From positions 372,001 through 436,000 of the forward strand of contig LATX02000205.1 in the NCBI GenBank assembly GCA_001466705.2: a stretch of DNA of 64,000 nt. The letters are read 5' to 3'. Shown here piece after piece: positions 11,262 through 23,900 of the stretch. Under the pieces are notes generated by a model. It was not told where the DNA came from. It worked only from the letters and a program-made list of their open reading frames with translations, and ran no database searches. Each line of letters opens with the position of its first letter. The first letter of the stretch is position 1. Made by a program: the position numbers and the translations under genes. Source of the stretch: Moniliophthora roreri (taxonomy: Eukaryota > Basidiomycota > Agaricomycetes > Agaricales > Marasmiaceae).

Positions 11262-12497
11262 ATCAGAGTTACCGCACTTAGAATGCCAACAAAACTCTTA
11301 GCTATGTTAATTCTCTCTTATTGAAGGGTTCTACTTCAAAGTGTTCACCTCCAAAGGAGTATAGATGGGTTTTAAAATGGGTTTATTTCACAACACACAC
11401 AAAATACAAAGAACACAATGCACTAAGCACAAACACAAGAGCTACAGTCCTGTACAAGGACTTAGTAGCTGATATAGTCTGACCCTATGGAGTTCAAGAC
11501 TTCTTTAAGACAACTACAGCACTCAGCATACTGAAAAAGGTCCTAGACAAATTTCTACAAAGAGCTCAGCACAGGCACACCTCTTGCTAAGACTCTAAGT
11601 GTGTCACAACCTGATACCCAACACAGGCCACACTCCAAGTGCCCAAGGCTCCTTCTTGGTGTAAAGTGTCTCTTAGAAAAGTGCTATTATGCACTCAAGA
11701 TGTTACTCTTATCTCTTACAATGCAAGTTCATTATCAGATGTCTATCTCTCTGGAGTCACTCAGGACCAATCTCCAGGGCCTGAAGTGAGGAAGCAAAAC
11801 TGGAATGGCACACACAATTATACACCAAACAAACTCATCATGTATTCACAATCAGAGGGGGCAGAGTTACTTGAGTATATATGAATATCTAGCTGTCCTT
11901 ATATATGGTCCATGGAATATATCTACAGAAAAATATAAATAATGTCTGATAATTCAGGAAATAATAAATGAGTGACTGAAATGCTAAAAGAGGGAATATT
12001 CAGATGTCACAGAGTCTGGCCACTAGGGTATCCAACCATATCCATGCAGGTATCTATGTCTCCAGGCATTCTGGACTCTATAATTTGTATTTTTCTCTTT
12101 TCTAAGTTGGGTATCTATGAGCAGATGGTTGTATCTGTCCTGTTTCTTACAGCATTTCTCTTTTTCCAGCATCTGCACATTGGCAGAGGTCTAGATGCCA
12201 AAGTTTCCAAAGTCAGAACACACTGTTACTGTTTCTATCTCCTTTGTCAATGCATGCTCAGTCTTAATTAGGACTTCTTATGCATTTAGATATGCTTCAT
12301 ATGTCTTGTTCTATCTGTCTGTAGGTAGTGGATGTCTTTTGGAAGTGATTTCCTTCTTTCTGAGATAGCTTTGTACCTAGTTAGTTTATTTCATATTGTT
12401 TCACTGCCTTTGAGCTCTTTATTAAGAGATTGTCTGCTTTGCCTTTGATCCATATATTGACTTTGGAGGACAATTGTTCTTTGATTGTTTCTGTTAG
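11262..12497 (-). repeat. Dispersed repeat A, copy 3 (truncated)
   Basis: The sequence is collinear with 3830-5070 in the same orientation. It starts inside the repeat, directly after the end of repeat B, and stops at about 12497. There the sequence jumps back to an earlier point of the same repeat, which begins copy 4. Confidence 0.8.
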
Positions 12498-13851
12498 ACC
12501 AATTTCTACAAAGAGTTCAGCGCAGGCACACCCCTTGCTAATACTCTAAGTGTGTCACAATCTGATACACACACAGGCCACACTCCAAGTGCCCAAGGCT
12601 CCTTCTTGGTGTAAAGTTTCTCTTAGAAGAGTGTGACAATGCACTCAAGATGTTACTCTTATCTCTTATGATGCAAGTTTGTTATCAGATGTCTATCTCT
12701 CTGGAGTCACTCAGGACCAATCTCCAGGGCCTGAAGTGAGGAAGCAAAACTGGAATGGCACACAAATTTATATACCAAACAAACTCTTCATGTATTCACA
12801 ATTAGAGGGGGCAGAGTTACTTGAGTATGTACAAATATCTAGCTGTCCTTATATACAGTCCAAGGAATAAATCTACAGAAAAATATAAATAATGTTTGAT
12901 AATTCAGGAAATGATAAATGAGTGACAGAGATACTAAAAGAGGGAATATTCAGATGTCACGGAGTCTGGCCACTAGGGTATCCAACCATATCCATGCAGG
13001 TATCTATGTTTCCAGGTGTTCTGGGCTCTATAATTTGTATTTTCTCTTTTTCTAAGTCGGGTATCTATGAGCAGATGGCTGTATCCATCCCGTCTCTTTA
13101 CAGCATTTCCCTTTCCAGTATCCTCACATTGGTAGAGGCCTAGATGCCAAAGTTTCCAAGGTCGGAACACACTGTTACTGTTTCTATCTCCTTTGACAGT
13201 GCACACTTGGTCTTATTTAGGACTTCTTATGCATTTAGATATTCTTTGTATGTCTTGTAGTATCTGTCTGTAGGTAGTGGATGTCCTTCAGAAGTGAGTT
13301 CCATCATTCTGAGATTGACCTTATACCTAGTTAGGTTATCACATATTGTTTAGCTACCGGTGAATTCTTTATTAAGAGATTGCCTGCTTTGACTCTGATC
13401 CATATATTGACTTCAGAGGAGGATTGTTCTATGATCATTCCTGTTCTAAGTCATCTTTCTGTTTTAATGTCTCCTCTAAGTACCTCTGTACTGTTTGACT
13501 GCATGTTGCACTTTGCAGATGTCATAGAAAGTTAAAATAGAAATTAAAATCCCATGGATAGCACTCTGAGAGCTCGGTTAACTAGCCAATGTGTTCATTG
13601 GGCCATAGTTAGGTTCTCTACAGGTTTCAGGAGTGATCCACTTTGGATCTGATACATAGATAAGTCAGAAAGTACAGCTTCAACACCTCTGTATAGTGTA
13701 TCATATAGCTCTTTGTACTTTCTAATGTACCATAGCTTCTCTAAGGCAATGACTAGTCCTTATTACCCATCATCTTGTGTCATATTATAGTGTTCTGATT
13801 CAAAAGTAATGTAAAAAAATAAAATTGGGTCTTTTCTAGGTTTGCCATATT
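12498..13851 (-). repeat. Dispersed repeat A, copy 4 (truncated)
   Basis: It starts mid-repeat (AGACCAATTTCTAC, matching about 4123) and runs to the common terminus CATATTA. It lies head-to-tail with copy 3 with no spacer, which suggests unequal recombination or a tandem insertion. Confidence 0.8.
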
Positions 13852-14199
13852 AACACTGGAATAGCATATGCAAGACTAGGAGTGTCCTCTTTTGAGAGAA
13901 CATGCTGGAAAGCATGAGGTGCCTAGAAGAACATTAGTAATGGTGATCTAAGGAACTCAATATTACATACTCTAAGGATTGGCTCACACACTGACATTGC
14001 CTTCTATTCATACTTGCCAAGAATGTGTGGAACAATATCTCTTCTATGTTGTGGATTGAATCTGAATTCCTCAAGTTGCTTTTGAGTCACAGTCAGCACA
14101 TGCTTAAGAGCATGAAAGATGGTAGTACTCACTAGGCAAAGCTCCAGAGATCTTTTAACCATATTACATGCTGAAGACCACCAATTTGGGATGTCACAG
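13852..14199. other. Unassigned spacer
   Basis: AT-rich sequence between repeat A copy 4 and the LTR of family C. No open frame, hairpin or match to the other repeats in the window was recognised. Confidence 0.5.
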
Positions 14200-15607
14200 T
14201 GAAGATGCTCAAAAACCTATGCCTCTACTATGAAAACATGAGGCCTATGGTGCCAAAATACCCTGAAAAAGATATATATATAAGTTCTTAATTCTCAGTT
14301 TTTGTTTGCAAGTTGGTTTGGCATAGTTCACTGTTACTGCAACATCAAGAATAATTCTCAGTGTATTACTCAGTAGCTTAGAGATGAATGCCTTCAAAAC
14401 AACTTCTCAGATTGAGATCAGTGTTTGTTTTTGTAAACATTTTCTTGGGTATGTGGTTTATTATTCACTTCAAAAGCAAAACTGGAATAAGGATTGACCA
14501 GAAACTGCCCAAAGATTAAACTTCTTCTGAGTGAGAACAAAGGTACCTCTTGTACCTGAATATAGCCCTCTTAGCTACATTCTGCAATGATTCTCAAGAG
14601 GACAAATCTTCTAGACACTGCTAGCCTGAAACTCTCTCTGATTCATGTTGAAACACCAGACTATACTGATGTACATCAGCTACCCTCTTAGTAGACTGAT
14701 ACAATATTCCTCTTATTGGAAAACATGCCTCTTGTGTTAAAAACTAAGCTCTTCCTAGCTTTTATTTAAATCTCTGGTTTGGAATACAATCTCAGGTCTC
14801 AACTAGCCTGCACCTCTTGCACAACTAAATAAGCTAGGGCCCAAAGTGGTTGAAAAATACTGATTGCCAGTAGCTCTTCTACCTGAACAACAATGTCATA
14901 CACTCTGGTAATTGGTGGGCAGTATCTCTCCTGCTTTCCACCTACAAAACATGTCCCCTTATATACCCTACAACATAAATAATCTAATATATCTGTCACA
15001 CATACAAATAAAACTGAGTCAGGTGCTAAATATTATATTTTATTCTTTTTCTATGATGATTGTGCAGTCTTCTGACACTAATCATTTGCAATTTTCTCTA
15101 TTAAACAGCTCTCCTTCTGACTCTGTTTGCAAATATTATACTTCCATGCTGCTCTGCACAGTTCCTTCCTTCTCTGTCTACTATCATCTGCTCTATAGAT
15201 GCATAATATGCTTCCATTTCTATGTTTAAAGCATATGTGTAAGCTCAGCCATGCTGGTTTCTCATCATACAGCTTTGTCTTCTGTTTTTCCACAATACAG
15301 GCACTCTTCTGGTAACCAATCATCTATTTCATTCCTCTAATTTGATATTTAGTATCTCAAGTATCCCTCGCCAATAATTTGTCATTCTCTGCTTCATATC
15401 CATTCCTCAATAATATTCTTGTTTGTGTATTATTGAAAGCTTTTATTCTCCCTTCAAACAGGGTGTAGATTGAAAATATTGTTAAAAGTGAAAATATTCC
15501 CTTTGGTATGCTTTTGATAGAGAGGTATGATGTGGTATAGTTTCCTACAGTTTTTGGGATGCTCCTCTGTGTTCAGATTTGCTGTTTATTTTCATACTAG
15601 CAGTGGT
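14200..15607 (-). repeat. LTR C, copy 1, first part (interrupted)
   Basis: In inverse orientation this matches the Gypsy LTR at 27688-29362. It begins at the LTR end (TGAAGATGCTC, the complement of GAGCATCTTCA). The match stops at CAGTGGTC, and the remaining LTR sequence resumes at 21766. A 6.2-kb block has therefore inserted into the LTR. Confidence 0.85.
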
Positions 15608-16043
15608 CAGTAATGTGCCCTATTTTTGGCACAGACATATAGCAGTGCATTTGTGTGTCTAATTCCTAATTTAGTGCAGAATACAGACCTGTGTTATACA
15701 CACAGCTTAAGCACTAGTTGTCAATGAACCAATCAGTCTCTCAGATAGCACTGTGAAACAACTTAGTCAAGGCTTAGTAGACTATACTAGTCCACTACAT
15801 TGCAGTGAAGTGTTGCTGTGAAGGTCCTTGGTCATAAGTAGGCCAGAAACCACCAATATACAATCTAATAAAGGAATAGATATCAGCAGGATCTACAGTC
15901 TGAATGCACCAGACTGGTTGCAAAAGCAATCACAAGCATTATAATATGCTATTGAGACATTATCATTATGTGGAATAGCATTGAATACTTCAGAAGACCT
16001 ATATACATGGTTATTGGAACCTATATTCAGTCAACCAACCTAC

Positions 16044-16360
16044 ACATTGAGCATTCAAGGATTACAAGCTAGGCTATAATTACGAGTATCTCTGCAGAGC
16101 CACCATCTAGGCCTAGTGGGACCCTGTATGTTAGAAGATTGGTGGGATAACACATTCATTGAAATGCGGATAGAGGATTGACAACCATCAATCAGATAGA
16201 AAGGAAGGAAACTAGAGGAGGAGAAAGAATGTGCTGTGGACTGTGCATTAGTACCACACCAGTAGTCCCATGCAACATTTGCACAAATATTCCCAATATT
16301 GGACATTTTCTATGCATAGCAGGACTTTTGGACATATACACATTCCTTAAACATATAAGA
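16044..16360 (+). repeat. Dispersed repeat D, copy 2
   Basis: It matches 9532-9850 in the same orientation with scattered transitions. No function was recognised. Confidence 0.7.
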
Positions 16361-16839
16361 TACATGTCAATCACTTGGAGGGTATGTCACATGCCTCAGT
16401 GTGACAGACCTCTTCCTTGACCTTTCTAGCTTATTATCACTTCCACTGCAGTATTTGGGCAAAATGCTCCTTGAGGCCTAATTCCAATTCAAAAAGTCTT
16501 TCTATTCATACCAACATGTCAATATTTTATGGAGGTTAAGGTCACTTCATTTTGCAATTACTGCTGAAATACACACTTTAACCCCACTAAGGAACTGAGA
16601 ACTTATCAAATGGAACATGAAATGACTATAAAACATTCCTATAATTATAGGGAATAATATACAATGCCATACAGTACATAGCTCATTCTCTATTTATGAA
16701 TCTAGAAATACATTCCTCAGGGTCAATATCCAGTCTAGTGTATGTCTTGGGAGCATACTGAAAGCATCATGAAAACAGTATGAGAGCATGATAGAGTAAG
16801 GGATAAGTTAGGTCTTTGAATAATTGTCAAAATCTTCAA

Positions 16840-18260
16840 GTATAGAGTCAGGAAGTCATTGATGCCCAGCATATTTCTTCGCTGCCCAGGCAGCCTGTTT
16901 GCCATTCAATCTATGTTGGTAAGCATTGATGAATTTCTAGGAATGGCATGCAAATCTACAGAAAGCTTGGTGAAGTCATTAAAGTTAAAGAGAAAACCCT
17001 CACTACCTCATGGTTGACAGTTCCACAGATGCTAAGGCACTGAGCATGTTGTTCACCAAAGCTTCTTCAGTCTTCAAGAGAGGATACATTCGATATTTCT
17101 TCTTGGCAGCACCCCAGCACTGCTCAATGAAATTGAGCTTGTGTTAGGACTATGCAAAAGGACAAGGATGAGTATGGCCGGATGGCAAGAAGAGTACTGA
17201 ATGAGGATCAACATACGAAGGAGGTGGGTTTGCTGAGGCTATCGGCAACAGCACTACTGAACTACGGAGCTTGGCCAAGATGAAGGGTCTCTGCACAAGT
17301 GAGATTAAGAGTGAAGTAGAGGAGAGAAGAGAAGAGCGTAGAACAATATTAATTTTCCACTTGGGGTATAACAGTAGAATACAGTGGTTTATATCTACTG
17401 GGAGAGAATGCAACATGGAGAACATATGTAGCCCATGAGGACAATGATCAAGAAGTTGCTACAAGAAAACATGTTGTAAGATGTACAATGGTGGAGATTA
17501 ATGGAACATGTAGGTTATAATGGAGGAGACACATAAGCATGTCTCGTACAAGTCAACGGCCAAGCTGAGTCGTATGGGCATAACAGCTTGCAATGGAATT
17601 TCAGCAGGAGAATAACACAGAAACCTCAAGCCTCACAGACCTTCTTCAGAATAGACTTCTCTGACACAAAGTCAGGTTGGTTGTAGAGAACTCTTCAGCA
17701 GCAGCATTGTTCAGCACCCACAGGACATATGAATCTCTTACACTCTGAGTTAAGCCTGGCTTCATCATATAATCCATGCTCCTGAAGCAGTACTGCCATG
17801 CTCTTGAAGTGACCAGGGTGTTCAGGGTGATCAGCAGGGAAGTAGAGATGCTGGACTTCACCCATCTCTGGAATGATGGTATCTTGCATCGGTTTCCAGG
17901 TCTTGATGGGTACACACTTGAGAGACCCTTCAGGCACTTTGTTAGCAGCCTCTTCGTTACCTCTACTACTGTTCTTCTTAGCCTTATGCTTCCTCTTCTT
18001 CTTGCTGCCCACTGCTGCTGCTGTTGTATCCCCCTCTCTCTTCTTCTTGTGTCTTGACCATTCTTTTCTCATACAACACCTCACCTGTAGGCCCAGTTGC
18101 ACTGATATAGACACCAAAGTTAGGACTATCAGCCTTGGAAGGGTTCTTTGGCATATGGCAAGCAGATAAAGCATCATTATCATCACACTTGTGGTGTGAG
18201 TATGTCAAGTTTACTGTAAATGGTAGTATTGGGTGCATATCATGTTTAAGCATTTAACAG
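16840..18260 (-). pseudogene. DDE-type DNA transposase pseudogene, split by a solo LTR
   Basis: On the minus strand the pieces run in order. They are DALSACHMPKNPSK (about 18130-18170), a Lys-rich stretch, YFPADHPEHPGHFKSM (about 17815-17860), a cluster of cysteines (about 17695), the catalytic-Glu motif FIEQCWGAAKKKYR (about 17085-17130) and NGKQAAWAAKKYAGH (about 16870-16920). This order and these motifs belong to a DDE transposase family abundant in Agaricomycetes, where the FIEQCWG Glu completes the catalytic triad. Stops, frameshifts and a 444-bp LTR insertion destroy the gene. The N-terminal part was not identified. Confidence 0.85.
17142..17585. mobile_element. Solo LTR (444 bp) with perfect 5-bp TSD GCTTG
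   Basis: The segment starts TGTTAGGAC and ends GGCATAACA, giving inverted TGTTA/TAACA ends with the universal TG...CA. GCTTG occurs directly before (17137-17141) and after (17586-17590). Taking the LTR and one GCTTG out rejoins the host transposase frame through its KFHC...FIEQCWG catalytic segment. No other copy of this LTR was seen in the window. Confidence 0.93.
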
Positions 18261-20081
18261 ACAGTGTGCTTTTCTGACTGAGAAATGTATAGATCCTGAT
18301 GATCCTAGGGTGTATTCCCATGTTATTTGATGCTCTGAATTTGATTCTGATGGTCCCATGAGGCCTGGATTACTGCCTGTGAAGATATCCACATACAAGT
18401 GGTTTTTTGAGGCTTTCTGAACACCCATTGAATATGATGCTATTGATATACCCAAAGGTTGCTCCCTACCCTTTTTTGGGTTGCTGAACTCGAATCTGAA
18501 GTCGCCTTGGTACAGTAATCATCTCCTGAGGAGCTATTCCATGATTACTGGCTAAATTATTTGTACAACAATTATGCTCTGTAAAAAGTATATTAGAGTG
18601 CTGTGAATGCTTGGGTAAGTATATAGTCCTCATCAGTACATCAATAGAGAAGTTCTGACCACGCTTCAGCCCATCCAAATCATTGCCTGTTCTGTAGTAC
18701 TACTAAAATCTCAAAAAAAGCGAATTTGGCTATAGTAATTCAGGAAAAAATAATACATCTATAAGCTTCTGTCCCCAACAAATAGACATATAGAGGATGT
18801 CCCAGCTATGAGGGATAAGGTCCAGCATCAATAGAGCTCATACAGTACCATCCATCATCCTATTTCAGGTTTTTTCAGTATTTTGCTCATATATACACCA
18901 ATACTCAATTGAACTGGCTTCCAAATCTATTTTCCCATATACTAGGACACTTAATCTGCATTATTCACCCCTTAGGACATCCATATAACCACCATAAGGC
19001 ATCTACCAGATTGCATAAAGTTAAAATGTCCATATTCTGCATATACAGACTATTGATCTAGTATTACTGTACCCAAATCATCAGGGATTTGTATTTCAGA
19101 GTAGGAATGGGCTTTATAAGTATATAAGACTATAAGGGTGAGAGATTTGTCATCAGGAAAACTCATATGAATAGTATCAATACTATATCCTGCACATACA
19201 GGTTGTTTACCTATTTATTGTGCTACTTTTAACATAATTATGCTTTCAAAATCACAGGAAAGGCATTCTATAATATAACAGAACATACTGATCCAAATTA
19301 CCTATATGACAGCCTCTCCAGCATGCTCCAATATAGTCCAGTATGTATCTAGTAGTGCATATTACAGCATTACTATATCAAATAATGTCAGATAACATTA
19401 TTTTTAGTACTATTATATAGCCCCAGCTAAGGCAAGTTGAAATATATATAGCTTACATAATGCTTTTAAAGTATTCTCACATGGTCACTAAAATGTGTCT
19501 CTTTTCTAAGAAAAAAGTTGTCGGTCTAGTTATCAGTCTTTTTTGTAAAACAGTTTCTGACAGTTGTCAGTGTTTTTTGCCAAAAACTTACTTCTTTGAC
19601 TGCATTGATGCCTAGACCTGGATAGGTCGGCAGTTGATCAGCTTGACCTTGTATTACGTTATTTGCATAGCAACGACAACTCAACCACTTTAGTAAAGTG
19701 TCACCTCTGTTCAAGTAGCTGTTCAGGTTCAAGTTTGAGTTCATTCAGCAGTTGCTGAAGTTCAGAAGTCCTTCAACTGTTGCGTTGACACAAGCTTGTA
19801 TAAACCAGGTCAAGCTGGAGACTCTAAGTCTCAGCTTGAGTGCTTAAATATGTTACAAACTCTCTAGTACTTCTACATACATAGGAGCATTAAATCTGAT
19901 GTTTACATAAGAATTCCCGAGTTCCTCGGGATATGAATAATACAAAGATAAGAAGAAGGGAGCTGGGAAGGTGTATGAGTCCAATGACAAGAGAAGCATA
20001 TGGAAGAGAAGAAGAAGAAGGGGGCTGGGAAGGTGTATGAGTCTGATGACAAGAGAAGCATAGAGAGAAAAGGAAAAGAAA
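18261..20081. other. Mostly unassigned AT-rich spacer
   Basis: Short minus-strand frames at 18246-18455 and 18466-18678 may be weak upstream remnants of the transposase or of another mobile element, but no motif supports this. From 18700 to 19920 I see no gene. Two copies of an about 70-bp purine-rich unit lie at about 19935-20065. Confidence 0.4.
19940..20065 (+). repeat. Two-copy tandem duplication
   Basis: The segment from GGGAGCTGGGAAGGTG to GACAAGAGAAGCATA is repeated once, about 60-70 bases later, with a few differences. Both are embedded in AAG-rich sequence. It is a simple local duplication. Confidence 0.7.
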
Positions 20082-20448
20082 CGTAACAGTGTGCTGTAGT
20101 AGTCTTAAAGAAGTCTTGAGCTCCATAGAGTCAGACTATATCGGCTATCAAGTCTTTGTACAGGACTGTAGCTCTTGTGTTTTGTGCTTTGTGCACCATG
20201 TTCTTGTGTGTGTGTTTGTGTGTTTGAATATAAACTCTTTTAAAACCCATATATACTCCTCTGGAGGTGAACACTTTGAAGTAGATTGCTTCAATAAGAG
20301 AAAATCAACCTAGCTAAGAGTTTTGTTGGCATTCTAAGTGCAGTAACTCTGATCATGTTGATCCACACTTGCACAACAACCTGAGTTAGACTTTTGGAGG
20401 TTATCTCTTGGGTAGTTTTCCACTAGTCTTATCTTAGACAAATTAGTA
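20082..20448 (+). repeat. Dispersed repeat A, copy 5 (partial)
   Basis: Collinear with the 3' quarter of repeat A copy 1 (about 350-718) and ending in ACAAATTA. The upstream three quarters are missing. Confidence 0.8.
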
Positions 20449-20559
20449 GTAACTCCAATCATGCTGAACCACACTCTGCACATCACCACACACACACATA
20501 GACAATAGTAGAGCAGGATCTGATCAACAGATCAGCTCTTTGTGTAGCACATTCAAGTG

Positions 20560-21763
20560 TTATTATTGCTTTATAGCAGCTTGCTCTGGACATCCACATT
20601 GGTGCTGTTCCAGGCAAGTTTGTGACAGTGCTTTACCAATGCCTTCTAGGCATCTGCCAGCTGTCTCTTCTATGAGCCAAGATACCAATCAAAAGCTCTA
20701 TTTTACTGTACTTTAGTGTGAAATACATTCAAGTCAACCAACCACCTTGCAAACATGTTCCAATAGGTCATGTTCAACTTTTATTTGGATTCATTTGAGA
20801 ACTGTACACTATTGGTTGCATTAGTGCACCAAAACTTAAATAGACACATTGCTTCAGTTGCATTCAGTGGTGTTTCATTGATCTGAGAGTCCTCTGCCAC
20901 TGGTTCACATTACTGGACCAAAACACTTGTAAACATGGTGCTTTACATTGTGCTCACTCAGTATTGGAGTCTATTAAGAGTCCTTTGCTATTTGGTTGCA
21001 TCTGTGCACCAAAACTCTACAGAACATGTTCCTTAGGTTATGTTCAACCAGTATTTGACTTGCTTGAGAGTCCTATGCTATTGGTATGCCTCCGCACACT
21101 ATAACTCTTCTAAATGTGTTGCTCTGCACCACATTCATCTATTATTGGACTCTGTGAAGAGTTCTTGACTATTGGTATGCCCCTGTGGACTGTAACTCTT
21201 GTGAATGCATTGTTTTGCACTGCATTCATCTATTCTGAGACCCTGCTAAGAGTCCTTGACCATTGGTATACTCCCATGGACCATAACTTTCATGAATGCG
21301 TTGTTTTGCACTGCATTCATCCATTCTTAGACCCTGCTAAGAGTCCTTGACCATTGGTATGCTCCCGTGGACCATAACTTTCATAAATGCATTGTTTTGC
21401 ACTGCATTCACTTATTATTGGATTCTGTGAAGAGTCCTTGACCATTGGTTTGCTCCTGTGGACCTAATTCTGTCAGAACACACTACTTAGGTTGTGTTCA
21501 ATTCAATTTTGATTGTTCTAAAATGTTCTAAAATGTTATAAATAATCAAATAAACTCCAAACCCCCTTGAACTTGATCTTTCAACTCAGATCTAGTTTAT
21601 CTTGATGTTGGAACTGTATACTCACTCTTCACACTTGACAAGTGTTCAACATGATCTTGAAGTAGAAGGATTCTGTCTCCTTCAAGCCCCAAGAACTACT
21701 AACAGGTGCACTGTGGAGGATTGAGATGCTTCCTCCTTAGAAGCACAAAACCACCATCTTCAT
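20560..21763 (+). repeat. Dispersed repeat B, copy 2
   Basis: Matches copy 1 (9940-11258) along its length, including the about 90-bp tandem units. It ends at the same TCTTCATCA. Its end coincides with the right edge of the block that splits LTR C. Confidence 0.82.
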
Positions 21764-21765
21764 CA

Positions 21766-21957
21766 GGTACTCTTGTATGGCCTACCATCAACCATTACTC
21801 TACTAATACTCTGTATCCTTCTCTACTACTTGCTTTAACTAGCTGCTCAGGGCTCACACTAGTCCTCAATTCCCTTGTATATGTCATTTTCAACCATAAA
21901 AGTGTAAAATATTCTCTATTTGCATGTGAAAAATAAAAGAGAAAGTTATGCATATCA
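21766..21957 (-). repeat. LTR C, copy 1, second part
   Basis: This is the inverse complement of the first about 190 bases of the Gypsy LTR (27688-27875), ending ATGCATATCA, which is the complement of the LTR start TGATATGCAT. It continues the part at 14200-15607. Confidence 0.83.
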
Positions 21958-21999
21958 GCAGAATGTTCACATGCATTGTAACTATCAATTGGCAAAGAT

Positions 22000-23900
22000 G
22001 ACCCCCTTCAATACCCACAGCCATTCATTCATACTCATTGCCATTGGGTGGCTCTTCCACTTTGCCCTTCCATTGGTGACTCTAGAGGGAAGTGGTGGGA
22101 TGTGCCACTTTTCAGTGCTTTTGTTACCAAGGAAAGTCATGGCATGCAAGGCATGGGCATTTGGGATGCAACATATCTTGCACCTTACAAGGCAGATTGT
22201 GAAGTGCTGCAGAAGTGTGTAGCTTCCTATGTGTTATCTCAGAAAGCCCAGATGAAGGAAGTCAACTTACTTATCACTGCATTGAGTCCTCATCTTGAAC
22301 AGACACTCTGGCAGCTTACCTCACTCTTACTGCCAGCTCAACAATCTCACAAGCTATTTGCATACTTTCAATGCTAGTATCTTGAGCTCAACACTGCACT
22401 CAATTGGGTGGAAATCTACCAACCTCTAATGGAGAATAGAGAAAAGCAGAAGATGACTGTTACCATAAAGACAATTGGTGCATTTGTCTATGAAGCCAAG
22501 GATTGTGAGCTCCTTTTTATAGCAGGTCAGCCCTTTTGGTTCATCTGACTGGCAAAGTATCATTCTACAACTTGTATAGACATGGCGGCAACCCCAATCA
22601 CTCCAAACAGTCTATTAATTGAGTCTAGAGACTTCAAAGACTACCCACAAAAGATTATTTTCTCCAGTGCAGGGAGCAACAAAGCCAAAGCTCATGCCAT
22701 CAAGAGTTATAGCCATGCAATTGTTGCCTTCGCTGACCCATTCGCTGTTTTGGCTGTGGCAGATAACACTGAACCATCCACGTCTTTGAATCCCTCTGCA
22801 AATACATTCTTGTCAGGCTCCAGTGTTGCTATTCATTCTTGAAGTCAGAAGTCAAAGAAGCAGATGAAACCATATAAGTTTTAATTATAATTGTGGCTTT
22901 CAGATAAATAACCCAGTATTTATAGATCCAAAGCTCCTACTGACTGCTGAAATGGAGTGAGACAAGTTCTCAGAGGTCAGTGGTCCATATTCACTCTCTG
23001 TGCCAGATGTTTGGGTTCATGCTATAACAGTTATTGATCAGTCAAAAAGACCAGCAAAGGCTGTACCAAATAGTGGCTATGCTTTCTCTGAATCAGGATT
23101 GATTCTTTATGCTAGGCTTATGTCAATAGACAGAATGCTGCAGTATGTGAAGATATGGCTGTGCCTGCACAGCATACTTATCTTTCAACACCAGTTATCC
23201 CACCTATCACCAACTGCTCCCCCCACCATGTACACTGCTTGGTCACCTAAACAATAGCATATACTTCTTGCATTATATGACAAATCCACTGGGTCTGGAG
23301 TTCAACAAGCTCACAAGAGGAGAGAAGTTAGTGATCTGTTGGCTGAACCCCTTAAGTTTGTTAATGTCAATATCGACAAGGCATTTACAAATGTTGAGAG
23401 TCACCACTTTATATGGCAGGCACAACACTACCCCATTGAACAATTGTCATAAAAGACTGTCCTGAAAGCCATAGTCTGGGAGCTGTTTGAGCTTAACTTT
23501 CACTTTGAGTTCTATGCTCTTAACAGCAAACTTTGTAACTCTGTGCAGGAGAATGTCAGTGTTCATGATATCACATCCTTTGAAGTATCAATTCAGAAGT
23601 GCTTTCCAGGAGTTTTAGAGATATGGAATCCAATGCAAATTGACTGGAAGAAGGCAAGCAGCAGATTGGCTGCTTTGCAGATCTTTGACAATGTGCCACC
23701 TTCTTTGTCAACATGTGCAATATCATAAAACAGTGGCCCAATGCAACATCATTACCTAGTCTACAATCCCCAAAGGCTGTTAATGAGTACTCTGATGCTG
23801 AGCTGATGGACTTAGAGCATGTTGTAGCCTGTTTCTATTGTCAGTCATTCTATAAGTTGTTTGGACAGCCACCAATTATCTCTCATTGCTTGGATTAGCT
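22000..23900 (+). pseudogene. Degenerate TE-associated gene of unknown function
   Basis: Shifting plus-strand frames read as a once continuous protein. The best pieces are at 22048-22377, 22380-22560, 22582-22842, 23000-23257, 23440-23728 and 23740-23898. The segment around 22360-22560 (ELNTALNWVE..., then GAFVYEAKDCELLFIAGQP) and the ELFELNFHFE segment near 23480 resemble a recurrent uncharacterised protein family in agaricomycete genomes that is often linked to transposons. I cannot assign an activity. Multiple stops and frameshifts make it a pseudogene. Confidence 0.5.

Larger units (their letters stand above)
15608..21765. mobile_element. Composite insertion that splits LTR C copy 1
   Basis: The two halves of one LTR C copy (14200-15607 and 21766-21957) are separated by this 6.2-kb block. 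TCAG is present at both junctions (gtggTCAGtaat and catTCAGgtac in effect), consistent with a 4-bp duplication, but the exact ends are uncertain. Inside lie repeat D copy 2, a DDE transposase pseudogene with its own solo LTR, repeat A copy 5 and repeat B copy 2. The block is thus several insertion generations deep. Positions 15608-16043 and 16361-16839 hold nothing I recognise. Confidence 0.65.
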
